Shown here in pieces: positions 35,712 to 44,752 of a stretch of 64,000 nucleotides of DNA (its first letter is position 1; every line of letters begins with the position of its first letter). The translations under genes were made by a program, and so were the position numbers. The stretch comes from Micromonospora sp. MW-13 (lineage in GTDB: Bacteria > Actinomycetota > Actinomycetes > Mycobacteriales > Micromonosporaceae), in the NCBI RefSeq assembly GCF_003434305.1, contig NZ_QKKX01000002.1, forward strand, positions 1-64,000. The letters are read 5' to 3'. The notes below the pieces were generated by a model. It saw only the letters and a list, made by a program, of their open reading frames with translations, ran no database searches and was not told where the DNA came from.

Positions 35712-36365
35712 GGTGCGCAGGTAGGTCAGCACGGCCAGCACGCGGCGGTGCTGGGTGGTGTCGGGGGGCAGGTCCAGCTTGGTGAAGATGTTGCGGACGT
35801 GCTTCTCCACCGCCCCGTCGGTGACCACCAGGGCGCGGGCGATGGCGGTGTTGGAGTGCCCCTCGGCCATCAGGGACAGCACCTCGCGCTCGCGGGGGGT
35901 CAGCTCGCGCAGCGGGTCGTCGCGCCGGCGGCGGACCAGTAACTGGCCGACCACCTCCGGGTCGAGCACGGTGCCGCCGGCGGCCACCCGGGCCAGCGCG
36001 TCCAGGAACTCGTCGATGTCGGCCACCCGGTCCTTGAGCAGGTAGCCCACCCCGCCGCCGCCGGCCCCGCCGGTGGTGGCCAGCAGGTCGTCGGCGTACG
36101 ACACCTCGACGTACTGGGAGAGCACCAGGACCGGCGTACGCGGGACCAGCCGGCGGGCCTCCACGGCGGCGCGCAGCCCCTCGTCGGTGTGCGACGGCGG
36201 CATCCGCACGTCGACGATCGACACGTCCGGCCGGTGGGTCACCACCGCCTCGACCAGCGCGTCGCCGTCGCCGACGGCGGCCACCACCTCGTGCCCCTGT
36301 TCGGTGAGCAGCCGCACCAGCCCCTCCCGGAGCAGCACGGCGTCGTCCGCGATGACCACCCGCAT
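35709..36365 (-). CDS. NarL/LuxR-family response regulator
   Basis: A 218-residue regulator. Receiver domain with ADDAVLL, phospho-acceptor Asp 52 (SIVDVRMPP) and YLLKDRVADIDEFL; LuxR-type HTH at the C-terminus (LTPREREVLSLMAEGHSNTAIARALVVTDGAVEKHVRNIFTKL, about residues 150-192). Follows its kinase gene by 47 bp on the same strand. A Gly-rich insertion (TTGGAGGGGVG) lies before the Lys loop. ATG at 36365. Confidence 0.92.
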   Translation of the reverse strand: MRVVIADDAVLLREGLVRLLTEQGHEVVAAVGDGDALVEAVVTHRPDVSIVDVRMPPSHTDEGLRAAVEARRLVPRTPVLVLSQYVEVSYADDLLATTGGAGGGGVGYLLKDRVADIDEFLDALARVAAGGTVLDPEVVGQLLVRRRRDDPLRELTPREREVLSLMAEGHSNTAIARALVVTDGAVEKHVRNIFTKLDLPPDTTQHRRVLAVLTYLRT

Positions 36366-36412
36366 GGTGCTGATGTCTACCACGTCCGGGTCGTGGGCCG
36401 GGCCGTCGGCGC

Positions 36413-37708
36413 TCACAGCGGCAGTTCCGCGCGGACCTCCGTCGGGCCGCCGGCCGGGCTGACCACGTCCAGCCGGCCACCCGCCGCGCGCACCCGGTCG
36501 GCGATCCCGGCGAGGCCGTGCCCCTTGGCCAGGTGCGCCCCGCCGTGGCCGTCGTCGCTCACGCCGACGGCCAGCCGGCGCTCGTGTCGGGTCACCGCGA
36601 CCGCGCACTCCGTCGCCCCGCTGTGCTTGGCGACGTTGGTGAGCGCCTCGGCGACCACGAAGTAGGCGGTGCTCTCCACGGCCGGGTCGAGCCGTTCGCC
36701 GGGGACCTCCAGCCGGGGGTCGATCCGCAGCTCGACCGGGACCAGCCCGCGCCCGGCCAGGGCCGCGAGGGCGCTGGGCAACCCACGGTCGACCAGGATC
36801 GGCGGCGCGATGCCCCGGGACAGGGCGCGCAGTTCGGCGAGGGTGTCGCGGGTCTGGGTGACCGCCTCGTCCAGGGTCTGACCGGCCGCCTCCGGGTCGG
36901 TGGCGAGCTGCTGGCGGGCCCGGCTCAGGTCCATCGCCAGCCGGACGAGGCGCTGCTGCGGGCCGTCGTGGATGTCCCGCTCCAGCCGGCGCAGCGCGGC
37001 GGCCTCGGCGGAGACGGCGGCCCGCTTCTGCTCCTCCAGCACGGTGATCCGGTTGCGCATCTCGGCCACCCCGGTGAGCAGGGCGCGGGCGAAGCCGGCC
37101 TGGAGCCGCGCGCACCCCCGGACCACCATCGGCAGGGTGATCAGGAAGAACACCCCGATCGCGGTGTTCAGCCCGATCCGGGCGGCGGGCGAGTCGCCCA
37201 GGCCGAGGAGGGTGCTGAGGTCCTGGTTCTCGTCGCTGCGTGGCAGCGCCCAGTCGTAGGTCCAGTAGAGGCTGCCGACCAGGGTGCCGGCCCACCAGGT
37301 GACGGTCACCACGAAGGTGACGACGGACACGATGAGCTTGAGGATGCCGTGGGCCAGGTCGAGCCAGGACTGGGCGTCCCGGATCGGCACGAAGATCCGC
37401 CGCCAGGCACCCGCGCCCGGCTCGGACTGCCGGTAGTCGGGCCGGACCCGGGCCTGGCCGAGCACGGCGGGCAGCCGCAGCCGCTCGATGTCGGCCAGCC
37501 CGCGGGCGGTGTACAGGGTGCCGGCGAGCACCGGCAGGCCGATCACGGTCACCACCAGCCCCAGGCCGAGCGCCAGCCCCACCACCAACACCACGAAGCT
37601 GGCCAGCGCCAGGGGCAGGCCCAGCAGCACGTAGCTGGAGTCGTGCAGGAGTTGGCGGGGGACGCTGGACGAGGTGGCGGGCGGGTCGGTGACGGTTACG
37701 GCGGTCAT
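36413..37708 (-). CDS. NarL-partner sensor histidine kinase (HisKA_3)
   Basis: A 431-residue kinase with a membrane sensor half: hydrophobic segments near residues 25-50, 120-150 and 185-205, in the putative-sensor domain layout common in actinobacteria. The DHp helix follows with LERDIHDGPQQRLVRLAMDLS (phospho-acceptor His) and the HATPase domain with VVAEALTNVAKHSGAT and GHGLAGIADRVRAAGG. No ligand is evident; envelope stress is typical of LiaS-like members. Divergent from the rex-hem operon. Confidence 0.9.
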   Translation of the reverse strand: MTAVTVTDPPATSSSVPRQLLHDSSYVLLGLPLALASFVVLVVGLALGLGLVVTVIGLPVLAGTLYTARGLADIERLRLPAVLGQARVRPDYRQSEPGAGAWRRIFVPIRDAQSWLDLAHGILKLIVSVVTFVVTVTWWAGTLVGSLYWTYDWALPRSDENQDLSTLLGLGDSPAARIGLNTAIGVFFLITLPMVVRGCARLQAGFARALLTGVAEMRNRITVLEEQKRAAVSAEAAALRRLERDIHDGPQQRLVRLAMDLSRARQQLATDPEAAGQTLDEAVTQTRDTLAELRALSRGIAPPILVDRGLPSALAALAGRGLVPVELRIDPRLEVPGERLDPAVESTAYFVVAEALTNVAKHSGATECAVAVTRHERRLAVGVSDDGHGGAHLAKGHGLAGIADRVRAAGGRLDVVSPAGGPTEVRAELPL

Positions 37709-37923
37709 GGTCCAAGGCTAGGCAGCGAGGCAGTGCGGACCCATCCCGCCGCCCGGTCAGTCCGGCGTAGGGCCAGCCCTACCAGGCGTCGCCCGCCCGG
37801 CGCGCGATTGGTGAGGGAAGTCGGGTTTGAGCAATAATCGGCGCGACGGCGCGAGGCCGCCGCATCGATCTTGTGGAACGGAGGGGCAGGTGGGGACGGG
37901 TCGCGGCTCTTCAAGATCGCGAT

Positions 37924-37941
37924 TTGTGCGTGTGTTCACAA
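37924..37941. promoter_or_regulatory. Rex operator (ROP)
   Basis: TTGTGCGTGTGTTCACAA matches the actinobacterial Rex site TTGTGnnnnnn(T)TCACAA: outer TTGTG/CACAA are exact inverse complements. It covers the -35 box of the rex promoter, so Rex would repress its own operon when NADH is low and release it when NADH/NAD rises. Confidence 0.75.
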
Positions 37942-37952
37942 GCGCCTACTCT
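37924..37952 (+). promoter_or_regulatory. rex-hemACD promoter
   Basis: TTGTGC (37924-37929) and TACTCT (37947-37952) are spaced by 17 bp, a good SigA/HrdB-type promoter, with the operator lying over the -35 and spacer. Confidence 0.65.
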
Positions 37953-38060
37953 GTAGTTCCGACGCGTCCTGCTAGCACAGCCGGCAATCTCGGTCGCCAG
38001 TGGGAGTCCCGATTCGGCCGGCCCCTTGAGCTGGCCGAGGATCGCACCGCACGGAGTCTC

Positions 38061-38834
38061 ATGAGTCAGCAGCACCGTCACCCTGGCGCGTCCGGTCGCG
38101 CCGGTGCCGTACCGGCGCTTCCGGACCTGCCCGAGGCGACCGTCGCGCGGCTCCCCGAGTACCTCCGCGCCCTGCACAACCTCGCCGAGTCCGGCCACGA
38201 GACCGTCTCCAGCGACGGCCTGGCCACCGCCGTCGGGGTCAACTCCGCCAAGCTCCGCAAGGACCTGTCCCACCTCGGCTCGTACGGCACCCGGGGGGTC
38301 GGCTACGACGTCGCCCTGCTGGTCGACCAGATCGAGTTCGTGCTCGGGCTCACCCAGCGGCGGGCCGTCGCCCTGGTCGGGGTGGGTAATCTCGGTCACG
38401 CCCTGGCCGGCTACGCCGGCTTCGCCAGCCGCGGCTTCCGGATCGCCGCGCTGCTCGACGCGGACGCGTCCCGGGTCGGCGAGGAGATCAACGGGCTGGT
38501 CGTACGGCACGTCGACGAGCTGCCCGCCATCGCCGCCGAGGAGTCCATCGCGATCGGCGTGATCGCCACCCCGGCCGCCGCCGCCCAGGCGGTCGCCGAC
38601 CAACTCGTGGCCGTCGGCGTGACGAGCATCCTCAACTTCGCGCCGTGCGTACTCTCGGTGCCGGAGGGGGTCGACGTGCGCAAGGTCGACCTCGCCATCG
38701 AGCTCCAGATCCTGTCCTTCCACGAGCACCGCAAGGCGTCCCTGACCGCGCTGCCCGCCACCGGCGGCTCCGCCCTCACCGCCCTGCCCGGCGGGCTCGC
38801 GGCCACCGACTCCCAGGAGGCGATCGGCACGTGA
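38061..38834 (+). CDS. rex: Redox-sensing transcriptional repressor Rex
   Basis: A 257-residue NADH sensor. The N-terminal winged helix has ATVARLPEYLRALHNLAESG and VNSAKLRKDLSHLGSYGTRGVGYDV; the Rossmann domain has VALVGVGNLGHALAGYAGF and the C-terminal swap helix region ILNFAPCVLSVPEGV ... LAIELQILSFHE. A short Ala/Gly-rich tail follows. GGAG is 6 nt before the ATG at 38061. It overlaps hemA by 4 bp; the same rex-hemACD operon is known in Streptomyces. Confidence 0.96.
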   Translation: MSQQHRHPGASGRAGAVPALPDLPEATVARLPEYLRALHNLAESGHETVSSDGLATAVGVNSAKLRKDLSHLGSYGTRGVGYDVALLVDQIEFVLGLTQRRAVALVGVGNLGHALAGYAGFASRGFRIAALLDADASRVGEEINGLVVRHVDELPAIAAEESIAIGVIATPAAAAQAVADQLVAVGVTSILNFAPCVLSVPEGVDVRKVDLAIELQILSFHEHRKASLTALPATGGSALTALPGGLAATDSQEAIGT

Positions 38835-40174
38835 ATCTGCTCGTCGTCGGCGCGTCCTACCGCACCGCTCCCGTCGCCACCCTGGAGCAGTTGGCGGTCG
38901 CCCCCGCCGACCTCACCCGCACGTTGGACCGCCTGGTCGCCCAGCCGTACGTGAGCGAGGCGGTGCTGGTCTCCACCTGCAACCGGGTGGAGGTCTACGC
39001 CGCCGTGTCCGGTTTCCACGGCGGTCTCGGCGACATCTGCGCCGTCCTCGCCGAGCAGGCCGGCGCCCCGGCCACCAGCCTGGCCAACCACCTCTACGTG
39101 CACTACGACGCCGCCGCCGTGGACCACGTCTTCCGGGTCGTCACCGGGCTGGACTCGATGGTGGTCGGCGAGGCGCAGATCCTCGGCCAGCTCCGGGACG
39201 CGTACCACTGGGCGACCGGCGCCGACGCCGCCGGCCGACTGCTGCACGAGCTGATGCAGCAGGCGCTGCGGGTGGGGAAGCGGGCGCACACCGAGACCGG
39301 GATCGACCGGGCCGGGCAGAGCGTGGTGACCGCCGCGCTCGGCCTGGCCGCCACGCAGCTCGACGGCGAACTGGCCGGGCGGCCGGCCCTGGTGGTCGGG
39401 GCCGGCGCGATGGGCGCGCTGGGCGTGGCGAGCCTGTCCCGGCTCGGCGCGGGCCCGCTCACCGTGACCAACCGGGGGGCCGACCGGGCCGCGCGGCTGG
39501 CCGAGTCGTACGGAGCCAGCGCGGCGCCCATGGCCGAGCTGACCGACGTGCTCTCCACAGTGGACATCGTAGTGGCCGCCACGGCGGCGACCGAACCGGT
39601 CCTCACCCGCGAGGTGATGACCCGGGCGCTCGCCGACCGCGACCCCGACCGGGGGCCGCTCGTGCTGCTCGACCTCGCCGTCCCGAGGGACGTGGAGGCC
39701 GGCGTGGCCGTCCTGCCCGGCGTCGAGGTGATCGACATCGACCGGATGGCGGCGACCCTGGCCGACGGGCCGGCCGCCGCCGACGCCGCGGCAGTCGAGC
39801 GGATCGTGGCGGGCGAGGTCGAGTCCTTCCTCACCTGGCTGCGCGGCGCCGACGTCGCCCCGACCGTGGCCGCGCTGCGCGGCCGGGCCGAGGACGTGGT
39901 CACCGCCGAGCTGCGCCGGCTGGCCCAGCGCCGCCCCGACCTCAGCGACGACCAGCGCACCGAGGTGGCCCGAACGGTGCACCGGGTGGTGCAGCGGCTG
40001 CTGCACCAGCCCACCGTGAAGGTCCGTCAGCTCGCCGCCGAGCCCGGCGGCGACCAGTACGCCGCGCTGCTGCGCGAGCTGTTCGACCTCCAGGTCCCGC
40101 ACACCTCCCCGGTCGACACCGTCCCCGACGTGGTCGACACCGACACCACCCCGTACCCCGGAGGCGAGAGATGA
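38831..40174 (+). CDS. hemA: Glutamyl-tRNA reductase
   Basis: Reduces glutamyl-tRNA to glutamate-1-semialdehyde, the committed step of C5-pathway tetrapyrrole synthesis. The 447-residue protein has the catalytic Cys near residue 50 in VSTCNRVEVY, the GEAQILGQ box, an NADPH domain with LVVGAGAMG, and a C-terminal dimerisation helix region. GTG start overlaps the rex stop by 4 bp, so redox state and haem supply are coupled. Confidence 0.96.
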   Translation: MNLLVVGASYRTAPVATLEQLAVAPADLTRTLDRLVAQPYVSEAVLVSTCNRVEVYAAVSGFHGGLGDICAVLAEQAGAPATSLANHLYVHYDAAAVDHVFRVVTGLDSMVVGEAQILGQLRDAYHWATGADAAGRLLHELMQQALRVGKRAHTETGIDRAGQSVVTAALGLAATQLDGELAGRPALVVGAGAMGALGVASLSRLGAGPLTVTNRGADRAARLAESYGASAAPMAELTDVLSTVDIVVAATAATEPVLTREVMTRALADRDPDRGPLVLLDLAVPRDVEAGVAVLPGVEVIDIDRMAATLADGPAAADAAAVERIVAGEVESFLTWLRGADVAPTVAALRGRAEDVVTAELRRLAQRRPDLSDDQRTEVARTVHRVVQRLLHQPTVKVRQLAAEPGGDQYAALLRELFDLQVPHTSPVDTVPDVVDTDTTPYPGGER

Positions 40175-41139
40175 CCGGCCCCCTGCGCCTCGGCACCCGG
40201 GGCAGCGCGCTGGCGATGGCCCAGTCCGGCCACGTCGCGGCGGCGCTCACCGAAGCGACCGGCCGGAAGGTGGAGCTGGTCGAGGTGGTCACCGCCGGCG
40301 ACCGCTCGGCCGCCCCTGTGCACCGGCTCGGCGTCGGCGTGTTCGTCTCCGCGCTGCGCGACGCCCTGGCCGCCCGGACCATCGACCTCGCCGTGCACTC
40401 CTACAAGGACCTGCCCACCGCGGCGGCCCCCGGGCTGCACATCGCGGCGGTGCCCGCCCGGCAGGACCCGCGCGACGCGCTGGTCGCCACGGGCGGGCGC
40501 ACCCTCGCCGAGCTGCCGCCCGGCGCGATGGTCGGCACCGGCGCGCTGCGCCGCATCGCCCAGCTGCACGCGCTCGGGCTCCAGCTGGGGGTCACCCCGA
40601 TCCGTGGCAACGTGGACACCCGCCTGGCGCGGGTCCTCGGCCCGGACGCCGACCTCGACGCGGTCGTCCTCGCCCGGGCGGGACTGGCCCGGCTCGGCCG
40701 GGCCGACGTGATCACCGAGACGCTCGACCCGATGCTCATGCTGCCCGCGCCCGCCCAGGGCGCGCTGGCCGTGGAGTGCCGGGTCGACGAACCGGACCTG
40801 GTCGAGCTGCTCGCGGTGCTCGACCACGCACCGTCCCGGGCCGCGGTCACCGCGGAACGGGCGCTGCTGGCCACCCTGGAGGCCGGGTGCAGCGCACCCG
40901 TGGCCGCCTATGCGGAACTCGCCGAAGGTGACGCCGGCGATGAGATCTACCTGCGCGGGGCGGTGATCAGCCCGGACGGTTCCCGAGACCTCAGGCTGTC
41001 CCGCACCGGAACGCCCGCCGACGCGGCGGAGATCGGCAAGGCACTCGCCGCCGAACTCCTCGACCTCGGCGCCGACTCGATCCTCGGCAAAGACGGACAC
41101 GCCGGCCCGGGGACCCAGCAATTTGGGAGCACAGAATGA
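40171..41139 (+). CDS. hemC: Porphobilinogen deaminase (hydroxymethylbilane synthase)
   Basis: Polymerises four porphobilinogens to hydroxymethylbilane. The 322-residue protein has LRLGTRGSALAMAQ at the N-terminus, DLAVHSYKDLPT with catalytic Asp, TGALRRIAQL, and the dipyrromethane cofactor Cys 240 in LEAGCSAPVAAYA. ATG at 40171 overlaps hemA by 4 bp; hemD follows with a 4-bp overlap. Confidence 0.96.
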   Translation: MTGPLRLGTRGSALAMAQSGHVAAALTEATGRKVELVEVVTAGDRSAAPVHRLGVGVFVSALRDALAARTIDLAVHSYKDLPTAAAPGLHIAAVPARQDPRDALVATGGRTLAELPPGAMVGTGALRRIAQLHALGLQLGVTPIRGNVDTRLARVLGPDADLDAVVLARAGLARLGRADVITETLDPMLMLPAPAQGALAVECRVDEPDLVELLAVLDHAPSRAAVTAERALLATLEAGCSAPVAAYAELAEGDAGDEIYLRGAVISPDGSRDLRLSRTGTPADAAEIGKALAAELLDLGADSILGKDGHAGPGTQQFGSTE

Positions 41140-42716
41140 CCCGCACCCGTAAGCCCGTAGGCCGCATCGCGTTCGTCGGGGCCGGTCCCGGCGACCCGGG
41201 CCTGCTGACCCGCCGGGCGCACGACGCCCTGGTCGACGCCGACCAGGTGGTGTACGACCGGGGAGTCCCCGAGTCGCTGCTCGACGCCGTCCGTGCCCAG
41301 GCCAAGTCCGACGCGCAGTTCACCCCGGCGGAGGGCGTGCCGGGGGATGTGGCGAAGGTGCTGATCTCGGCCGCCCGATCCGGCCAGAACGCGGTGCACC
41401 TGGTCGCCGGTGACCCGTTCGGCCACGACTCGGTGGTCAAGGAGGTGCAGGCGGTCGCCCGTACCGCCGCGCACTTCGAGGTGGTCCCGGGCGTCGGCCA
41501 GGCCGAGGGCGTCGCCACGTACGCGGGCGTGCCGCTGCCCGGCGTCCGCACCGCCGCCGACGTCGAGGACGTCAGCACGCTGGACTTCGACGCGCTGGCC
41601 GCAGCCGTCGGCCGGGGCTCGCTCGCGCTCGCCGTGGACGCCGGCGACCTGGCCGCGATCCGCGACGGCCTGCTCGCCGCCGGGATCGACGGCACCACCG
41701 GCGTCGGGGTGACCGGCGACGGCACCGGGGAGACCCAGTACACGACCACGTCGACCGTCGACTCCTTCGTCGCGGCGGCGCTCGGCTTCACCGGCCGGGT
41801 GGTGCTCACCGTCGGCGAGGGCGTCGGCCAGCGGGACAAGCTGAGCTGGTGGGAGAACCGTCCGCTGTACGGCTGGAAGGTGCTCGTCCCCCGTACCAAG
41901 GAGCAGGCCGGCGCGATGAGCGCCCGGCTGCGCGCGTACGGGGCGATCCCGTGCGAGGTGCCGACGATCGCGGTCGAGCCGCCGCGCACCCCCGCCCAGA
42001 TGGAGCGGGCGGTCAAGGGCCTGGTGGACGGCCGGTACGCCTGGGTGATCTTCACCTCGGTGAACGCCGTCCGGGCGGTCTGGGAGAAGTTCGCCGAGCA
42101 CGGCCTCGACGCCCGGCACTTCGGCGGCGTCAAGATCGCCTGCATCGGCGAGGCCACCGCGGACGCGGTCCGCGCGTTCGGCATCCAGCCGGAGCTGATC
42201 CCCGCCGGGGAGCAGTCCTCCGAAGGGCTGCTCGCCGAGTTCTCGCCGCACGACCAGATCCTCGACCCGGTGGGCCGGGTGCTGCTGCCGCGCGCCGACA
42301 TCGCCACCGAGACGCTCGCCGCCGGGCTCACCGAGCGCGGCTGGGAGGTCGACGACGTGACCGCGTACCGGACGGTCCGGGCCGCCCCGCCGCCCGCCGA
42401 GATCCGGGACGCGATCAAGTCGGGCGGGTTCGACGCGGTGCTGTTCACCTCGTCCTCCACCGTCCGGAACCTGGTCGGCATCGCCGGGAAGCCGCACGCG
42501 CGTACCGTTGTTGCGGTCATCGGGCCCAAGACGGCGGAGACCGCGACGGAGTTCGGCCTGCGGGTCGACGTGCAGCCGCCGCACGCCTCGGTGCCCGACC
42601 TGGTGGAGGCGCTCGCCGCCTACGCCGTCGAGCTGCGCGAGAAGCTCGCAGCCATGCCGGCCAAGCAGCGCCGGGGCTCGAAGGTGCAGGGGCCGACCGC
42701 CCTGAGGTTCCGCTAG
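41136..42716 (+). CDS. hemD: HemD: degenerate uroporphyrinogen methyltransferase domain fused to uroporphyrinogen-III synthase
   Basis: A 526-residue two-domain protein. Residues about 8-240 have the fold of SUMT/CobA: IAFVGAGPGDPGLLT is intact, but the usual RLKGGDPF reads HLVAGDPF and the THR after the AGVPL box is missing, so methylation activity is doubtful. Residues about 255-500 are the U3S domain that cyclises hydroxymethylbilane (VLVPRTKEQAGAM, FTSVNAVRAVWE, ACIGEATADAV, LFTSSSTVRNLV, AVIGPKTAETA). A basic tail (AKQRRGSK) ends it. Actinobacterial HemD proteins such as Rv0511 share the fusion. Confidence 0.93.
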   Translation: MTRTRKPVGRIAFVGAGPGDPGLLTRRAHDALVDADQVVYDRGVPESLLDAVRAQAKSDAQFTPAEGVPGDVAKVLISAARSGQNAVHLVAGDPFGHDSVVKEVQAVARTAAHFEVVPGVGQAEGVATYAGVPLPGVRTAADVEDVSTLDFDALAAAVGRGSLALAVDAGDLAAIRDGLLAAGIDGTTGVGVTGDGTGETQYTTTSTVDSFVAAALGFTGRVVLTVGEGVGQRDKLSWWENRPLYGWKVLVPRTKEQAGAMSARLRAYGAIPCEVPTIAVEPPRTPAQMERAVKGLVDGRYAWVIFTSVNAVRAVWEKFAEHGLDARHFGGVKIACIGEATADAVRAFGIQPELIPAGEQSSEGLLAEFSPHDQILDPVGRVLLPRADIATETLAAGLTERGWEVDDVTAYRTVRAAPPPAEIRDAIKSGGFDAVLFTSSSTVRNLVGIAGKPHARTVVAVIGPKTAETATEFGLRVDVQPPHASVPDLVEALAAYAVELREKLAAMPAKQRRGSKVQGPTALRFR

Positions 42717-42734
42717 CCGCAAGGGAGAGCCCGC

Positions 42735-43718
<984 letters not shown>

Positions 43719-43869
43719 GCGTTACGAGGTCGTCGGGCTGGCCCCGGGCCACCGTGCGCCCGGCCTCCGCCGTCCGGCGGCGCCGCTTCCTCGCTGGCCA
43801 ACTGCTGTGTCCTCCACGTCGGGGGGCTCTGTTCCCGTCCCTCTGCCCCGCCCCTCCAACATCCCACCC

Positions 43870-43952
43870 GCGCCCCCTTTGCTTTGCACCCACTGGCGCA
43901 ACGCTGACACTCAGTGACGATTGCGTCGAAGGGTGCAGAGCAAAGGGGGCGG
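43870..43952. repeat. Long inverted-repeat element
   Basis: GCGCCCCCTTTGCTTTGCAC plus CC (43870-43891) is repeated inverted at 43931-43952 with 20 of 22 bases complementary. The 39-base interior has a second stem, CGCAA/TTGCG (43897-43901, 43921-43925). The nested structure and intergenic place suggest a dispersed repeat or a strong terminator for the hem operon. Confidence 0.7.
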
Positions 43953-44027
43953 GGGGGTCTTGGGTGGAAGCCGTTTCCGCCTCTGCCCGGGTGCGTGGAT
44001 CCTGAGTCTCGGCATCGAGCGCCCGGC

Positions 44028-44059
44028 CATGCAGACATGCAGACATGCAGGCATGCAGG
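44028..44059. repeat. Four tandem octamers (catgcagR)
   Basis: CATGCAGA twice, then CATGCAGG twice, without gaps. Each junction forms GCATGC- or ACATGC-type half palindromes. Confidence 0.8.
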
Positions 44060-44068
44060 GACGACGGG

Positions 44069-44097
44069 TTTTCCACAGGGACCGCAGGTTGTCCACA
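44069..44097 (+). promoter_or_regulatory. Two DnaA-box-like sites
   Basis: TTTTCCACA (44069-44077) and TTGTCCACA (44089-44097) are in the same orientation, 20 bp apart. TTGTCCACA is the preferred DnaA box of high-GC actinobacteria. They lie 53 bp before the start of the XRE gene, where they could make its expression DnaA-dependent. Confidence 0.55.
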
Positions 44098-44149
44098 GCC
44101 ACGCGGGGCGGGGTTGCGGCCCGCCCGTGGACGGGGGCAGCGTGGGCCC

Positions 44150-44695
44150 ATGGCAGCCGATCGTGCCGCAGCCCAGCCGGACGACGAGTCCAGGGGCGAC
44201 GACCCGCCGACAATGTTGACCGAGCCCTTCGACATCCCGTGGCCGGCGGCCGGCATAGTCCGGGCCGTCCGTCGTCGCGCCGACGCCAGTCAACGGGAGC
44301 TGGCCAGGTACGCGGGGGTGCACCCGTCCACGATCGGGCGGATCGAGGCGGGTGCTCTGACCCCCAGCATCGCCATGCTGCGCCGGCTGATCGCGGTGGC
44401 GGGCTTCCGGCTGGCCGTGGTGGACGAGTTCGGCCAGGTGCTCAAGCCGATGCGCGACCGGGACGACATCCGGGACGGGGCTGAGCGCCGTTACCCGTCC
44501 CACCTGGACACCATCCTCGACCCCGAGCCCGGGGAGTGGTGGGCCGACGTCTACGGGCTGGCCCGCCCGCCCGAGACCTTCTACCGCAACCGTGCCTACC
44601 GGGACGCCCTGCGCCGTCGCAGCCAGTGGGAGGTCCGGGTCGCCAAGTACCGGCATGTGCCGCCACCGCCGCGCGTCGTCCCCCCGTACGGCTGA
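44150..44695 (+). CDS. XRE-family helix-turn-helix protein
   Basis: A 181-residue protein with an HTH_3/XRE domain (about residues 35-90: IVRAVRRRADASQRELARYAGVHPSTIGRIEAG) and a C-terminal half of unknown fold rich in Arg, Trp and Tyr (YPSHLDTILDPEPGEWWADVYGLARPP, then YRNRAYRDALRRRSQWEVRVAKY). No toxin or partner gene is adjacent. The ATG at 44150 is used; an ATG at 44213 (MLTEPFDIPW) begins closer to the conserved part and is equally plausible. Confidence 0.8.
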   Translation: MAADRAAAQPDDESRGDDPPTMLTEPFDIPWPAAGIVRAVRRRADASQRELARYAGVHPSTIGRIEAGALTPSIAMLRRLIAVAGFRLAVVDEFGQVLKPMRDRDDIRDGAERRYPSHLDTILDPEPGEWWADVYGLARPPETFYRNRAYRDALRRRSQWEVRVAKYRHVPPPPRVVPPYG

Positions 44696-44733
44696 CGGCC
44701 CGCCACCCGGGTTCTCGACCGGGTGGCGGGCCG
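44696..44733. terminator. Hairpin terminator
   Basis: A perfect 15-bp stem, CGGCCCGCCACCCGG/CCGGGTGGCGGGCCG, with an 8-base loop between convergent genes. Confidence 0.75.
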
Positions 44734-44752
44734 CCAGGAAACGCCGGAACCG

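Larger units (their letters stand above)
37709..38060. other. 352-bp region between the kinase gene and rex
   Basis: No gene. It holds the rex-hem promoter with a Rex operator (37924-37952) and a 109-nt untranslated leader. CGATCTT/AAGATCG (about 37864 and 37912) is a loose inverted repeat upstream of the operator. Confidence 0.6.
43719..44149. other. 431-bp repeat-rich intergenic region after hemB
   Basis: No gene is supported. It holds, in order, a 22-bp inverted repeat (43870-43952), four catgcag[ag] octamers (44028-44059) and two DnaA-box-like nonamers (44069-44097). Base composition is less GC-biased than the surrounding genes. Several short overlapping frames across the palindrome have no family resemblance. 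Confidence 0.7.

Noticed and set aside
44069..44097. Chromosomal replication origin
   Set aside because: Only two DnaA-like boxes, no dnaA, dnaN or AT-rich unwinding region.
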